A stretch of DNA of 64,000 nt from Tepidicaulis marinus. GTDB lineage: Bacteria > Pseudomonadota > Alphaproteobacteria > Parvibaculales > Parvibaculaceae. This document shows, piece after piece, positions 55,796 through 64,000 of the stretch (the first letter of the stretch is position 1; every line of letters starts with the position of its first letter). Location of the stretch: positions 186,001 through 250,000 of the forward strand of contig NZ_BBIO01000002.1 of the NCBI RefSeq assembly GCF_000739695.1. The letters are read 5' to 3'. The notes beneath the pieces are model-generated. The model saw only the letters and a program-made list of their open reading frames with translations. It was not told where the DNA came from and searched no databases. Position numbers and translations under genes: made by a program.

Positions 55796-56389
55796 TTATT
55801 CGGGAAGGGCCTGCCCTTGCCTTTCGGACATTTTGGCATTCCTGTGCCGTGCCCGCTGCGCCAGGGTCTCGCGGCGCTTCTTCTGATAGGCTTCCACCGC
55901 CGGTTTCGAGACGAAATAGATCGCGACGGCGGCCGGTACACCCAGAAGCACGCTGCCCAGCGACATCGGGCCGATTATCGGCAGCACCTTATCGAGAGCC
56001 TGGTTGAAGAACAGGTCCGATGACAGCGCAGTTGGATGCATATTGGCTGGCTTATCGTAGGACAACAGCCAGCGCCCCAGATCGTAAGTGCCGATCCAGA
56101 TGAAGGGGAAGGTGATGGGATTGCCGACGAATGTACCGAAGGCGGAGGCGATCAGATTGCCCCGGAAAATCCAAGCCACCATGAAGCCGAGCATGAAGTG
56201 AAAGCCGACAAAGGGCGTGAAGGAGGCAAAGGCGCCCGCCGCCACACCGATGGCGATGGCATGGGGAGAGCCCGACAGCCGCCAGACCCGCCGCCAGCCA
56301 TATTGAAAGGCGCGCCGCCATCCGCTGCGCGGCCAAAACCATTCGCGCAAGCGCTCGATCGGATGCAATTCTTTGCGGCGGCGGAACAT
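55796..56389 (-). CDS. DUF2062 membrane protein
   Basis: A 197-residue protein. Seen: RLREWFWPRSGWRRAFQYGWRRVWRLSGSPHAIAIGVAAGAFASFTPFVGFHFMLGFMVAWIFRGNLIASAFGTFVGNPITFPFIW, the DUF2062 core with the conserved GxFxSFTPFxGxH and GTxVGNPxTxP boxes, three or so membrane helices, and a basic/Gln-rich C-tail. The frame is open far upstream into the pyrE gene, but this core and the ATG at 56389 give the family length. Function unknown. It sits in the pyrE-pdxJ interval, 39 bp before pdxJ. Confidence 0.85.
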   Translation of the reverse strand: MFRRRKELHPIERLREWFWPRSGWRRAFQYGWRRVWRLSGSPHAIAIGVAAGAFASFTPFVGFHFMLGFMVAWIFRGNLIASAFGTFVGNPITFPFIWIGTYDLGRWLLSYDKPANMHPTALSSDLFFNQALDKVLPIIGPMSLGSVLLGVPAAVAIYFVSKPAVEAYQKKRRETLAQRARHRNAKMSERQGQALPE

Positions 56390-56469
56390 CGGTCTGCGGT
56401 TCTTCCCATGGCGCCGGGCTTTTCGCCCGTTTCTGCCAATATGGCACTCAAATACTAACGCTCTATGCG

Positions 56470-57051
56470 CTATTTCGTCCGGCTGCCCGGCTTTACCGCA
56501 GGTATCTGCGCCAAATCGGGCGGCAATTTGTCCGCCTCGTAAGCGGGAATTTTCAATTTTGCGAGGGAGACGAGTTTCGTCCCGATCTTGGCCTTGCCGC
56601 CGGAGCGGTCGATAAGGCAGGCCCCGCCCACGACCCGGCCGCCATTTTCCCGAATGGCGGCAATGGCTTCGCGCGAGGAAAGGCCGGTGGTCACGATATC
56701 CTCGACCATCAGGCAGCGCGCGCCTTTGGGGATGGCAAAGCCCCGGCGAAGCTCGAAGCTCCCTGTCGGGCGCTCCAGAAACATCGAGGGCACGCCGAGC
56801 TGACGGCCCATTTCGTAGCCCACAATCACCCCGCCCATGGCCGGGGAGACGACGAAATCGATTTCCTTGTCGATTTCCTCGCGCACCTTGCCCGCCAGCG
56901 CCTTGCACAGCTTGGCCGCGCGCTTGGCGTCCATCAGCGCGCGGGCGCATTGAAGATAACGGGCGCTGTGGAGCCCCGAAGAGAGAATGAAATGACCGTT
57001 GAGGAGCGCGCCTGCCTTCTCGAACTCCTTGAGCACCTGAGCTTCGTTCAT
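56470..57051 (-). CDS. pyrE: Orotate phosphoribosyltransferase
   Basis: A 193-residue enzyme adding ribose-5-phosphate from PRPP to orotate in pyrimidine synthesis. Seen: GHFILSSGLHSARYLQCARAL, VVSPAMGGVIVGYEMGRQLG and the PRPP-binding MVEDIVTTGLSSREAIAAI. The start at 57051 has GGAGAGAGAGGA upstream; a further 30 codons of open frame have no homology-like content. It lies 146 bp after rsh. Confidence 0.95.
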   Translation of the reverse strand: MNEAQVLKEFEKAGALLNGHFILSSGLHSARYLQCARALMDAKRAAKLCKALAGKVREEIDKEIDFVVSPAMGGVIVGYEMGRQLGVPSMFLERPTGSFELRRGFAIPKGARCLMVEDIVTTGLSSREAIAAIRENGGRVVGGACLIDRSGGKAKIGTKLVSLAKLKIPAYEADKLPPDLAQIPAVKPGSRTK

Positions 57052-57197
57052 GTCCTCTCTCTCCTGACGCCTCGTGTTTCCGGCGGGCCGATTTGCGGAC
57101 CGGATTGCGGGAGGGCCCCGCACGGCTATGGCCTGTCTCATACCCCGCCGCCCGAAAGCGGCGCAATAGAGTTAAATGCCGCGCCCGGAAGCGGCGC

Positions 57198-59348
57198 TTA
57201 GCCGCGGGTGACTTTATTGACCACCGAGAGGCCGCGCAGCGCACTCATGATAGAGGTGAGATGCTTGAGATCGCGCACCTCCAGCATGATCTGAAGCGTA
57301 TAAAAGTCGCGGTCCCGCTGGGGTGTGGAGAGCGTATCGATATTGCCGTCATAATCGGCAATCAGCGTGGCGATGGAGCCGAGCGCGCCCACCTCGTTGC
57401 GCACCATCAGCGTGATTTTGGCGAGGAAGGCAGCTTCTTCCTCGTTTTGCACATCCCAGGTCACATCGATCCAGCGCTCCGGCTCGCTGTCGAAAGCGGC
57501 CAGCGCCTCCGAATCAATCGGATAGACCGTCACCCCTTCGCCCGGCGTCAAAATACCGACGATCCGGTCCCCGGGCAGCGGATAGGTGCCTTCGGCAAAA
57601 TGCACCGCCCCGTGGGACATGCGCTTATCGAGTTTGACGAGCGGCTTCACCGCGCGCTCGCCCGACGGCAGGGCCCGCCCGCTTGCGCCCTCACCCACTT
57701 TAGGTTTGCGCACGCGCGGGTAAACCGCTTTCAAGACGTCATAGGCCTGAATGCGGCCCTCGCCGACATCGGCCAGAAGCTCCTCGATGTCCTTGCGGTC
57801 GAAGCGGCCGACAGCCCGCTCCAGCACCGCATCGCTGAACTCTTTTCCTGCCAGCTCGAAAACGCTGGAGACCATGAGGCGGCCCAGCCGGGCAAGCTCA
57901 TGCTGCTGGGACTGACGGGCGGCGCGGCGGATGGCCGAGCGCGCCTTGCCGGTGGCGACAAACGCTTCCCAGGCCGGCGACGGGGTCTGCGCTTTGGAGC
58001 GGATGATTTCCACTTCATCACCGTTTTTCAGCTCGGTGCGCAGCGGCATATGGCGGCCATTGATCTTGCAGCCAACGCATGTGTCGCCAATGTCGGTATG
58101 GACCGCATAAGCGAAATCGACGGGCGTTGCCCCGCGCGGCAGCGTGATCAAAAGCCCCTTCGGCGTGAAGCAGAAAACCTGGTCGACAAAGAGCTGGAGC
58201 TTGGAATGTTCGAGCAGTTCCTCAGCCGAGCTGCCATGTTCCAGCATCTCAACAAGGTGCCGTAACCATTTGAACGTATTGGCAAATTCTTCCGAGGCTT
58301 CGGCGTGATTGCCGCGATCCTTATAGAACCAGTGCGCCGCGATGCCGTATTCGGCCACCTCGTGCAGCTTGCGGGTGCGCACTTGCACTTCCACGCGTTT
58401 GCGCTCCGGGCCGATGATCGTCGTGTGGATAGAGCGGTAGCCGTTATTCTTCGGTGTGGAGATATAGTCCTTGAAACGGCCCGGCACCATCGGCCAGGTC
58501 GTGTGCAGGATACCTACCGCCTTATAGCAATCGGCAACGTCTTCGACGATGACGCGGAAGCCGTAAATATCCGAGAGCTGCTCGAGCGAGATGGAGCGGC
58601 GCTCCATCTTCTTCCAGACCGAGAACGGTTTCTTCTCCCGCCCATAGACGACGACGTCCATGCCATGGGCCTTGAAGGTGGAGCGCAGCATCTCGCTGAT
58701 CCGCTCGACGATATCGCTGCGTTCTTCCCGGATCTGGTTGAGGCGGTTGATCAGCGTGTCGCGCGCTTCGGGCTGCAGCACCTGGAAAGAGAGGTCTTCC
58801 AGCTCCTCGCGCACTTCCTGCATGCCCATGCGCCCGGCGAGCGGGGCATAGATATCCATGGTTTCCTGGGCGATGCGCTGACGTTTTTCGGGCTTGGAGA
58901 TGAAATGCAGGGTGCGCATGTTATGCAGCCGGTCGGCCAGCTTGACCAGCAGCACGCGGATATCACTCGACATGGCGAGCAGGAATTTGCGGAAATTCTC
59001 CGCCTGTTTGGCGTGCTCCGAATCCCATTCGAGGCGGGAGAGCTTCGTCACCCCGTCCACGAGATTGGCGACTTCCTTGCCAAAGAGTTCCTCGATCTCG
59101 GCCACCGTCGTATCGGTATCCTCGATCGTGTCGTGGAGAAGGCCGGTAATGATCGTCGCCGTGTCGAGACGCAGCTCGGTCAGGATGCCCGCCACTTCGA
59201 TGGGGTGGGAGAAATAAGGGTCGCCGGAGGCCCGCTTCTGGTTGCCGTGTTTACGCGTGCCGAACACATAGGCACGGTTCAGCGCTGCCTCATCCGCCTG
59301 CGGGTCATAGGCAACGACACGGTCAACCAATTCGTACTGGCGCAACAC
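57198..59348 (-). CDS. rsh: Bifunctional (p)ppGpp synthetase/hydrolase (Rsh)
   Basis: A 716-residue stringent-response enzyme. Domain order: N-terminal HD hydrolase (GLLHDTIEDTDTT, His72-Asp73, and VKLADRLHNMRTL), synthetase (ISLEQLSDIYGFRVIVEDVADCYKAVG, GRFKDYISTPKNNGYRSIHTTI), TGS domain (VFCFTPKGLLITLPRGATPVDFAYAVHTDIG), helical zinc-finger-like region, and a C-terminal ACT domain. All hydrolase and synthetase boxes look intact, as in the single bifunctional Rsh of alphaproteobacteria. Start is GTG. Confidence 0.96.
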   Translation of the reverse strand: MLRQYELVDRVVAYDPQADEAALNRAYVFGTRKHGNQKRASGDPYFSHPIEVAGILTELRLDTATIITGLLHDTIEDTDTTVAEIEELFGKEVANLVDGVTKLSRLEWDSEHAKQAENFRKFLLAMSSDIRVLLVKLADRLHNMRTLHFISKPEKRQRIAQETMDIYAPLAGRMGMQEVREELEDLSFQVLQPEARDTLINRLNQIREERSDIVERISEMLRSTFKAHGMDVVVYGREKKPFSVWKKMERRSISLEQLSDIYGFRVIVEDVADCYKAVGILHTTWPMVPGRFKDYISTPKNNGYRSIHTTIIGPERKRVEVQVRTRKLHEVAEYGIAAHWFYKDRGNHAEASEEFANTFKWLRHLVEMLEHGSSAEELLEHSKLQLFVDQVFCFTPKGLLITLPRGATPVDFAYAVHTDIGDTCVGCKINGRHMPLRTELKNGDEVEIIRSKAQTPSPAWEAFVATGKARSAIRRAARQSQQHELARLGRLMVSSVFELAGKEFSDAVLERAVGRFDRKDIEELLADVGEGRIQAYDVLKAVYPRVRKPKVGEGASGRALPSGERAVKPLVKLDKRMSHGAVHFAEGTYPLPGDRIVGILTPGEGVTVYPIDSEALAAFDSEPERWIDVTWDVQNEEEAAFLAKITLMVRNEVGALGSIATLIADYDGNIDTLSTPQRDRDFYTLQIMLEVRDLKHLTSIMSALRGLSVVNKVTRG

Positions 59349-59502
59349 CTATTCTTCACCTTTCCGCCCGGCACACCAAGCTGCCGGAACAAAATACGCC
59401 GCCCAAGCCAGGAGCCGGGGCGGCGCTGTCGGCGGGAGCACCCGCTTAACCGATTGTGCTGCAGGGCCAGTGCCCCTCTTCCCTGACTTAAGGGTGCGGC
59501 AC

Positions 59503-59898
59503 TTACTTCTGCGGTGCGTCCATCTGGCTCTGCAGAGCACGCAGCAAGTCTTCCTCGCTCATGCGGTCGCCCGCGCCCAGCGCCTCTTCGGCGCCGCCTG
59601 CGGCCTGTTCCGGCTGAGCGGCTTCCTGACCCGGCAGAAGCGCCATCGGCTCCATTTCCGGCTCGTCCGTCTCCACCCGCTTTTGCATGCTGGCGATGAA
59701 ATCTTCGTAGAGCTCGGCCGGCTTGACGGTTTCCTCGGCAATCTCACGCAGGGCAACGACCGGATTTTTGTCGTTGTCGCGGTCGATCGTCAGCTCGGAA
59801 CCGGCGGAAATGCTGCGGGCCCGGTGAGCAGCCAGAAGCACGAGCTCGAACCGGTTTGTGACTTTATCCACGCAATCTTCAACGGTGACACGCGCCAT
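59503..59898 (-). CDS. rpoZ: DNA-directed RNA polymerase omega subunit
   Basis: A 131-residue subunit that helps fold beta-prime and carries a ppGpp site. Seen: [58 protein letters not shown], then a long acidic/Gln-rich C-terminal extension typical of alphaproteobacteria. It lies directly upstream of rsh, a natural pairing. A promoter is visible upstream at 59941-59969. Confidence 0.96.
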   Translation of the reverse strand: MARVTVEDCVDKVTNRFELVLLAAHRARSISAGSELTIDRDNDKNPVVALREIAEETVKPAELYEDFIASMQKRVETDEPEMEPMALLPGQEAAQPEQAAGGAEEALGAGDRMSEEDLLRALQSQMDAPQK

Positions 59899-59940
59899 GC
59901 GGGCCTATCTCCTGCAATGTGAGGGATCATGTTTGCAGAT

Positions 59941-59969
59941 TATCTAGGGGTTTGCACGCTCAAACGCAA
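59941..59969 (-). promoter_or_regulatory. Candidate sigma-70 promoter of rpoZ-rsh
   Basis: On the minus strand TTGCGT (59964-59969) is separated by 17 bases from TAGATA (59941-59946; the sequence continues AT, giving TAGATAAT). The predicted start lies about 35 bases before the rpoZ ATG at 59898. Confidence 0.45.
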
Positions 59970-60017
59970 GGGAAAACAAGCAATTAGGTGAAGAAAGGCC
60001 TGAATTACTGCCCTTTT

Positions 60018-60560
60018 TCACGCCCCCTCCCGTTCCGGCGCAATCCCCGCCAGATCCGCAGGGTCAAGCCGGCCAAGCAGCTCCCGCGCGGTGAGACCGA
60101 GAACCGGATGGCGCCATTCGGGCGCAATATCGGCAAGCGGCACCAGCACGAAAGCCCGCTGGGCAAGGCCGCTATGGGGCAGTTCCAAGGGCCGGGGCTT
60201 CCAGGGCTCGCCCGGCTGCGGCCCGCCGCCTGCCGGGGAAACGACAAGATCATCAAAGGCCAGAAGGTCGAGATCGATGATCCGCTCTTCCCAGCGCACC
60301 GCCCGCTCCCGGCCCAAAGCCTGCTCGATCCGGTGCAATTGCGCCAAAAGCGCTTCGGGCGGCAGCGCCGCTTCCACCTCCGCCACGGCGTTGATGAAAT
60401 CGGGCTGCGCATAGGGGCCAACCGCCGGGGTGCGGTAAAATGGGGAAACGCGCACCGGCTCCAGCCCATGCAGGGGGAACTGGCCTAGCGCGGCGCGCAG
60501 CACATGGGCCGGGCTTTCATAAGCCCCTGCCATATTCGACCCGAGCGATATCAGGATCAT
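60018..60560 (-). CDS. folK: 2-amino-4-hydroxy-6-hydroxymethyldihydropteridine pyrophosphokinase
   Basis: A 180-residue enzyme of folate synthesis. Seen: MILISLGSNMAGAYESPAHVLRAAL, SPFYRTPAVGPYAQPDFINAVAEVE and the catalytic RWEERIIDLDLLAFDDLVV with the Mg2+-binding Asp pair, then LELPHSGLAQRAFVLVPLADIAPEW. The start at 60560 gives the normal N-terminus; the frame has 18 further codons upstream that do not resemble the family. Confidence 0.95.
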   Translation of the reverse strand: MILISLGSNMAGAYESPAHVLRAALGQFPLHGLEPVRVSPFYRTPAVGPYAQPDFINAVAEVEAALPPEALLAQLHRIEQALGRERAVRWEERIIDLDLLAFDDLVVSPAGGGPQPGEPWKPRPLELPHSGLAQRAFVLVPLADIAPEWRHPVLGLTARELLGRLDPADLAGIAPEREGA

Positions 60561-60689
60561 GCCCACTCTTCCTGCGTACTTTAAACCGGCTGCATGCTTT
60601 AAACAGGCACCCATACCTGCGATAAAGCCGGGCCTGCGATAAAGCCGGGCCTCCCGACACCGGAGCCCAACCGATCAGAAGACCGACTT

Positions 60690-61349
60690 ATGCCAAAAAA
60701 AGCCGCGCCCGCCTATACGCCCGAACCGCCGCTCGACTGCCCGCTCTGCCCGCGCCTTGTCGGCTTTCTGGACGAGCAGCGGGACAAGCACCCGGACTGG
60801 TTCAATGCGCCCGTCCCCTCTTTCGGCGACGAAGAGGCGAAGCTGTTGATCGTGGGGCTCGCTCCGGGCCTGCAAGGGGCGAACCGCACGGGCCGGCCTT
60901 TTACCGGGGATTATGCGGGCGATCTTCTCTACCCGACGCTGCTGAGCTTCGGCTGGGCCGAAGGCACGTTCAAAGCCGACCCTAATGACGGACTGAAACT
61001 GAAAGGCGCGATGATCACCAACGCGGTGCGCTGCGTACCGCCGCAGAACAAACCGACGGGCGCTGAGACCAAAACCTGCCGCGGCTTTCTCGAAGCCCGC
61101 CTTGGCGCGCTGCCGAAGCTGAAAGCCATTCTGGCGCTCGGACGCATCGCCCATGACAGCACACTGCCCGCGCTGGGGTTGAAACGCACGAGCTTCACCT
61201 TCGGCCACAACGCCGCCCATGACCTCGGCAACGGCATCACGCTTTTCGACAGCTATCATTGCTCCCGCTACAATGTGAACACGCGCCGCCTGACCGAAGA
61301 GATGTTTCACGACGTCTTCCGCTCCATCGCCGCGCATTTGGGCCGGTAG
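60690..61349 (+). CDS. Family 5 (UDGb-type) iron-sulfur uracil-DNA glycosylase
   Basis: A 219-residue base-excision enzyme. Motif 1 GLAPGLQGANRTGRPFTGD (residues 56-74) lacks the usual acidic water-activating residue of families 1 and 4, as expected for family 5. Motif 2 SYHCSRYNVNTRRLT lies at 188-202. Four cysteines Cys17, Cys20, Cys115 and Cys130 are spaced for a 4Fe-4S cluster. Such enzymes remove uracil, hypoxanthine or other deaminated bases. It is a stand-alone plus-strand gene. Confidence 0.88.
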   Translation: MPKKAAPAYTPEPPLDCPLCPRLVGFLDEQRDKHPDWFNAPVPSFGDEEAKLLIVGLAPGLQGANRTGRPFTGDYAGDLLYPTLLSFGWAEGTFKADPNDGLKLKGAMITNAVRCVPPQNKPTGAETKTCRGFLEARLGALPKLKAILALGRIAHDSTLPALGLKRTSFTFGHNAAHDLGNGITLFDSYHCSRYNVNTRRLTEEMFHDVFRSIAAHLGR

Positions 61350-61373
61350 AGTTCGGTCTGCCGAAAGGCTGTA

Positions 61374-61473
61374 TGGACCCGGGACAAGCCCGGGGTGACA
61401 TTCGGTATTTGCGGATAAGCTACAGACTATCGTCTAGCTCTGTACGTCACCCCGGCCCCCGTGCCGGGGTCCA
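61374..61473. repeat. Bipartite palindromic element, copy 2
   Basis: This is the same 100-bp architecture as at 30715: TGGACCCGGGACAAGCCCGG...GTGACA (61374-61400) and CGTCACCCCGG ... CCGGGGTCCA (61445-61473) with an unrelated 44-bp spacer. It lies between the convergent uracil-DNA glycosylase and SDR genes. The arms are nearly identical to copy 1 while the spacers differ. Confidence 0.85.
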
Positions 61474-61514
61474 TGCAGCACCAGCCACAAACGAAAGCGG
61501 CAGCAGGCAATCAC

Positions 61515-62282
61515 TCAAAAATGCGACAAGTACCCGCCATCCACCGCAATGGTCTGGCCGGTAATGTATGAAGCGGCAGGCGAGGCAAGAAAGACCGCCA
61601 CGCCCGCAATTTCTTCCGGTCGTCCCCAGCGGGCAAGCGAAGTGCGCCGGGAAAGCCAATCGGCAATTTCGGGATTTGCGCTCATCGCTGCATTCGCTTC
61701 CGTCGCAAAGAAGCCGGGCGCCACGGCATTGACCGTAATGCCATGCTCGCCAAGTTCGGCGGCAAGCGCGCGGGTGAGAGCGTCAAGCCCGCCCTTCGCC
61801 GTCGTGTAAACCGCATCGCCCTTGTTGGAGATGGGCCCTGCAATGGAGGTAATGTTGATGATGCGCCCGCCCTGCCGCGCGCGCATCAGCTTCGCCGCTT
61901 CCCGGCTGAGATGAAACGGCGCGATGAGATCGGCGCCGATCAGCCGCTCCACATCCTCCATATCAAAATCGAAAAGCCCGCGCCGGTCGCGAATGCCGAC
62001 ATTATTGACGAGAATGTCGAGCCCGCCCTGCTCTTCCCCAATGCCGCGCAGAACCGTTTCGACAAGCGGGCGGTCGGTCACATCGAGAAGAAGCGGCGCG
62101 GCCTTGCCGCCTTCGCTCTCGATCGCGGCGACCGCCTCTTCAAGCGCTTCCCGGCGCCGGCCATTGACGAAGACGAAAGCACCTGCCGCCGCCAGACCCT
62201 TGGCGATCTCAAAGCCGAGGCCGCGCGCGCTGCCCGTGACCAGCGCATTGCGCCCTTCCAGTGAAAACCCGGTAAGCCCCAT
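61515..62282 (-). CDS. Short-chain dehydrogenase/reductase
   Basis: A 255-residue NAD(P)-dependent classical SDR. Seen: NALVTGSARGLGFEIAKGLAAAGA (TGxxxGxG), LDILVNNVGI (NNAG variant), INITSIAGPISNKGDAVYTTAKGGLDALTRAL with the active Tyr-x3-Lys, and SYITGQTIAVDGGYLSHF at the end. It is closest in appearance to gluconate 5-dehydrogenase-type SDRs, but substrate assignment is unsafe. The start at 62282 shares one base with the molybdopterin-enzyme stop (TGATG). Confidence 0.88.
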   Translation of the reverse strand: MGLTGFSLEGRNALVTGSARGLGFEIAKGLAAAGAFVFVNGRRREALEEAVAAIESEGGKAAPLLLDVTDRPLVETVLRGIGEEQGGLDILVNNVGIRDRRGLFDFDMEDVERLIGADLIAPFHLSREAAKLMRARQGGRIINITSIAGPISNKGDAVYTTAKGGLDALTRALAAELGEHGITVNAVAPGFFATEANAAMSANPEIADWLSRRTSLARWGRPEEIAGVAVFLASPAASYITGQTIAVDGGYLSHF

Positions 62283-62950
62283 CACCCGTACCGCTGCTCC
62301 GTCCACGGATCGCCGTCATTATGATAACCGCGCTCTTCCCAGAAACCCGGCTTATCCACTTCGGAAAACTCGATCCGCTTGATCCATTTCGCGCTTTTCC
62401 AGAAATACCAGCTCGGCACGATGGCCCGCGCGGGCGCGCCATGTTCCGCCGTCAATGGGCGGCCTTCCCAGCTATGGGCGATGAGCACATTCTCATCATC
62501 GAACATGGAAAGGCGCAAATTCGTCGTATAGCCGTCATAGGCATGAAAAATGACATGACGTGCTTCAGGCAGCGGCTTTACGACCTCGAGAATATGCCGC
62601 GCGGAAACACCCTCCCAGCGATTGTCATAGCGCGACCAGGTGGTGACGCAATGAATGTCGCTGAGAAAACTTTGTTGGGGCTGATCGAGAAAAGTCTGCC
62701 AGTCCCAGGTCACGGGATTTGCGACCGCCCCGTCTATGGCAAGCGACCAGGAGCCGGTTGAGATTTGCGGCTGAATGCCGAGATCGAGCACAGGCCATTT
62801 TTCCACCCGGTGCTGGCCGGGCGGCAAACGGTTTTCGCGCGACAGGTCTTGGCGGCCCGTCAGGTGCCGCCCCTCCGCCGCCGTCTTTTCTTTGGAGCGT
62901 ATCAGCTTGTCTTTGATCTGCCCGAAGAACCCGCGCTCATCCGCACTCAT
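62282..62950 (-). CDS. Sulfite-oxidase-like molybdopterin oxidoreductase
   Basis: A 222-residue enzyme with the Mo-cofactor domain of the sulfite oxidase family. Cys101 in DIHCVTTWSRYDNRWEGV is the expected molybdenum ligand. LIAHSWEGRPLTAEHGAPARAIVPSWYFWKSAKWIKRIEF is the cofactor-binding strand region. There is no Tat or Sec signal, so it is cytoplasmic, unlike MsrP. No heme domain. The start at 62950 has AGGAG upstream. Its gene overlaps the SDR gene by one base, suggesting a shared job. Confidence 0.88.
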   Translation of the reverse strand: MSADERGFFGQIKDKLIRSKEKTAAEGRHLTGRQDLSRENRLPPGQHRVEKWPVLDLGIQPQISTGSWSLAIDGAVANPVTWDWQTFLDQPQQSFLSDIHCVTTWSRYDNRWEGVSARHILEVVKPLPEARHVIFHAYDGYTTNLRLSMFDDENVLIAHSWEGRPLTAEHGAPARAIVPSWYFWKSAKWIKRIEFSEVDKPGFWEERGYHNDGDPWTEQRYG

Positions 62951-63053
62951 GTTTTTCTCCTGCGTTCTCGCGGGGCCGATACTAGCCCGGAAACGAAAAA
63001 GACGGCCAGTCCCGAAGAACCGGCCGCCTTCTTTAACCGAAAGGACGCGCTGC

Positions 63054-63470
63054 TTAAAGCACGGCCAGGATGTTACGGATCGCGATAACGACGAGCACCA
63101 GCGTCGACACGGCAAACAGCGTGAAGCGCAGCGTCACTTTGTTGACCGTGATCTGCACCAGAGAATGCAGCACACGCAGACCCACATAGGCCCAGGCAAG
63201 CGTCAGGTTCAGCTCGTCCGCCACACCTGCAAGCTGCGAATAGATGATCAGCGCATAGAAGATCGTCGGCTGTTCATGCAGGTGATTGTAGTTATCCGCG
63301 GCAAAACGCGCGGGCTTCGGCAGCATGTTCAGTGAGCCGGGATGTTGCGCTTCTTGCGGATCGAGCCCCGCCGCATTCATCGCCGGGATACGGCGCGCAT
63401 ACATCCAGAACCAGACGATCAACGTCCAGGAAACCAGTGCGAGCACCGGCGTCAGAAAAGTCGTTTCCAT
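63054..63470 (-). CDS. MAPEG-family membrane protein
   Basis: A 138-residue protein with four membrane helices. Seen: LVSWTLIVWFWMYARRIPAM, KPARFAADNYNHLHEQPTIFYALIIYSQLAGVADELNLTLAWAYVGLRVLHSLVQITVNKVTLRFTLFAVSTLVLVV, the MAPEG core with the conserved NHxxxxP...Y pattern. MAPEG proteins bind glutathione or fatty-acid-like substrates; function here is unknown. GGAGGGG precedes the ATG at 63470; the frame continues upstream without support. Confidence 0.88.
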   Translation of the reverse strand: METTFLTPVLALVSWTLIVWFWMYARRIPAMNAAGLDPQEAQHPGSLNMLPKPARFAADNYNHLHEQPTIFYALIIYSQLAGVADELNLTLAWAYVGLRVLHSLVQITVNKVTLRFTLFAVSTLVLVVIAIRNILAVL

Positions 63471-63588
63471 GTGTCCCCTCCGCCATTCAGGCTTTGTTTT
63501 TTCCCGGCGAATGGGAAAAGTCGGAGGGCGAAAAGTCAAGAAAACAATGTGTGAGGCAGCGCGGCACCAGCGTTGACCCCGCGTCCGA

Positions 63589-64000
63589 TCAGCCTTTTTC
63601 GCGCAAGAGCCTTGCCTTGTCGCGCTGCCAGCTACGGTCTTTTTCCGTCTGGCGTTTATCGGCCATCTTCTTGCCTTGAGCAACGCCAAGCTCGACCTTG
63701 GCGATTCCCCGCTCATTGAAATAAAGCCGGAGCGGCACGACTGTCATGCCCTGCTTGTTCACCGCATCGGAAAGCTTGGCGATCTCACGGGCATGAAGCA
63801 GCAATTTGCGCGGGCGGCGCGGGGCATGGTTGAAGCGGTTGGCCTGCAGGTATTCGGGAATATGCGCGTTGATGAGATGAACCTCGCCGTTCTTGATCTG
63901 CGCATAGGACTCACCAAGGCTCGCCGCACCGGTACGCAAGGACTTAACCTCGGTACCGGTGAGCATGATACCTGCTTCATAGGTATCCTTGATGAAGTAG
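63589..64000 (-). CDS. smpB: SsrA-binding protein SmpB (5' end outside window)
   Basis: At least 136 residues are in frame to the window edge ([11 protein letters not shown] before [11 protein letters not shown]). SmpB binds tmRNA to rescue stalled ribosomes. Seen: [63 protein letters not shown] and a basic C-terminal tail for the decoding centre. The ATG at 63966 is internal. tmRNA (ssrA) is not seen in the window. Confidence 0.95.
   Translation of the reverse strand, partial: YFIKDTYEAGIMLTGTEVKSLRTGAASLGESYAQIKNGEVHLINAHIPEYLQANRFNHAPRRPRKLLLHAREIAKLSDAVNKQGMTVVPLRLYFNERGIAKVELGVAQGKKMADKRQTEKDRSWQRDKARLLREKG

Overview
The window reads as a chromosomal core region of an alphaproteobacterium with high GC and almost no mobile DNA. 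Three things support this: 5-aminolevulinate synthase (the Shemin pathway to heme), a MucR/Ros regulator, and gene orders typical of the class (bamE/cbp3/yceD/plsX/fabH/ihfA/merR; glyA/nrdR/rib genes/nusB/thiL; rpoZ/rsh/pyrE/pdxJ/acpS/lepB/rnc/era/recO/parC). A Hyphomicrobiales or Parvibaculum-like host is my best guess, but it is an inference. I see no IS element, prophage or CRISPR array.

Layout. 1-5.1 kb (+ strand, except ctaA): the end of an enoyl-CoA hydratase, a CoA-binding protein, O-acetylhomoserine sulfhydrylase, heme A synthase and an amidohydrolase. 5.1-9.8 kb (- strand): a 26-residue membrane protein too short for ordinary gene callers, tRNA-Pro(GGG) with its own promoter and terminator, then the fatty-acid/phospholipid block. 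10.1-20 kb: bamE, a K+-independent proton pyrophosphatase and the glyA-nrdR-ribD-ribE-ribBX-ribH-nusB-thiL block. 20-25 kb: mucR, hemA, a phosphodiesterase and an L,D-transpeptidase. 25.5-30.7 kb: an LdtR-like MarR regulator, three valine-catabolism genes and hemB. 30.9-35.5 kb: ornithine decarboxylase, a 3-hydroxyisobutyrate-dehydrogenase relative and a penicillin-acylase-type Ntn hydrolase. 35.6-39.3 kb: a Ton-like energised operon with a divergent MarR regulator and a flavin reductase. 39.5-48.6 kb: motAB, an RDD protein, an SLC13-type permease, a leucyl/arginyl-tRNA-protein transferase and a TRAP transporter operon. 48.7-60.6 kb (- strand): parC, recO, era, rnc, lepB, acpS, pdxJ, DUF2062, pyrE, rsh, rpoZ and folK. 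60.7-64 kb: a family 5 uracil-DNA glycosylase, SDR, a molybdopterin enzyme, MAPEG and smpB (cut by the edge).

The most unusual locus is the operon at 35555-38103. It encodes ExbB, an ExbD with the proton-carrying Asp, a second ExbD with Asn in that place, and a TonB-like protein. That last protein keeps the TonB transmembrane SxxxH motif and Pro/Lys-rich linker but ends in a cysteine-containing domain that is not the TonB C-terminal domain. Other points to check are a RibBA whose GTP cyclohydrolase II half has lost its zinc and catalytic residues, a MucR without the zinc-binding histidines, the LdtR-like regulator near an L,D-transpeptidase with candidate operators, and palindromic elements found only in gaps between convergent genes.
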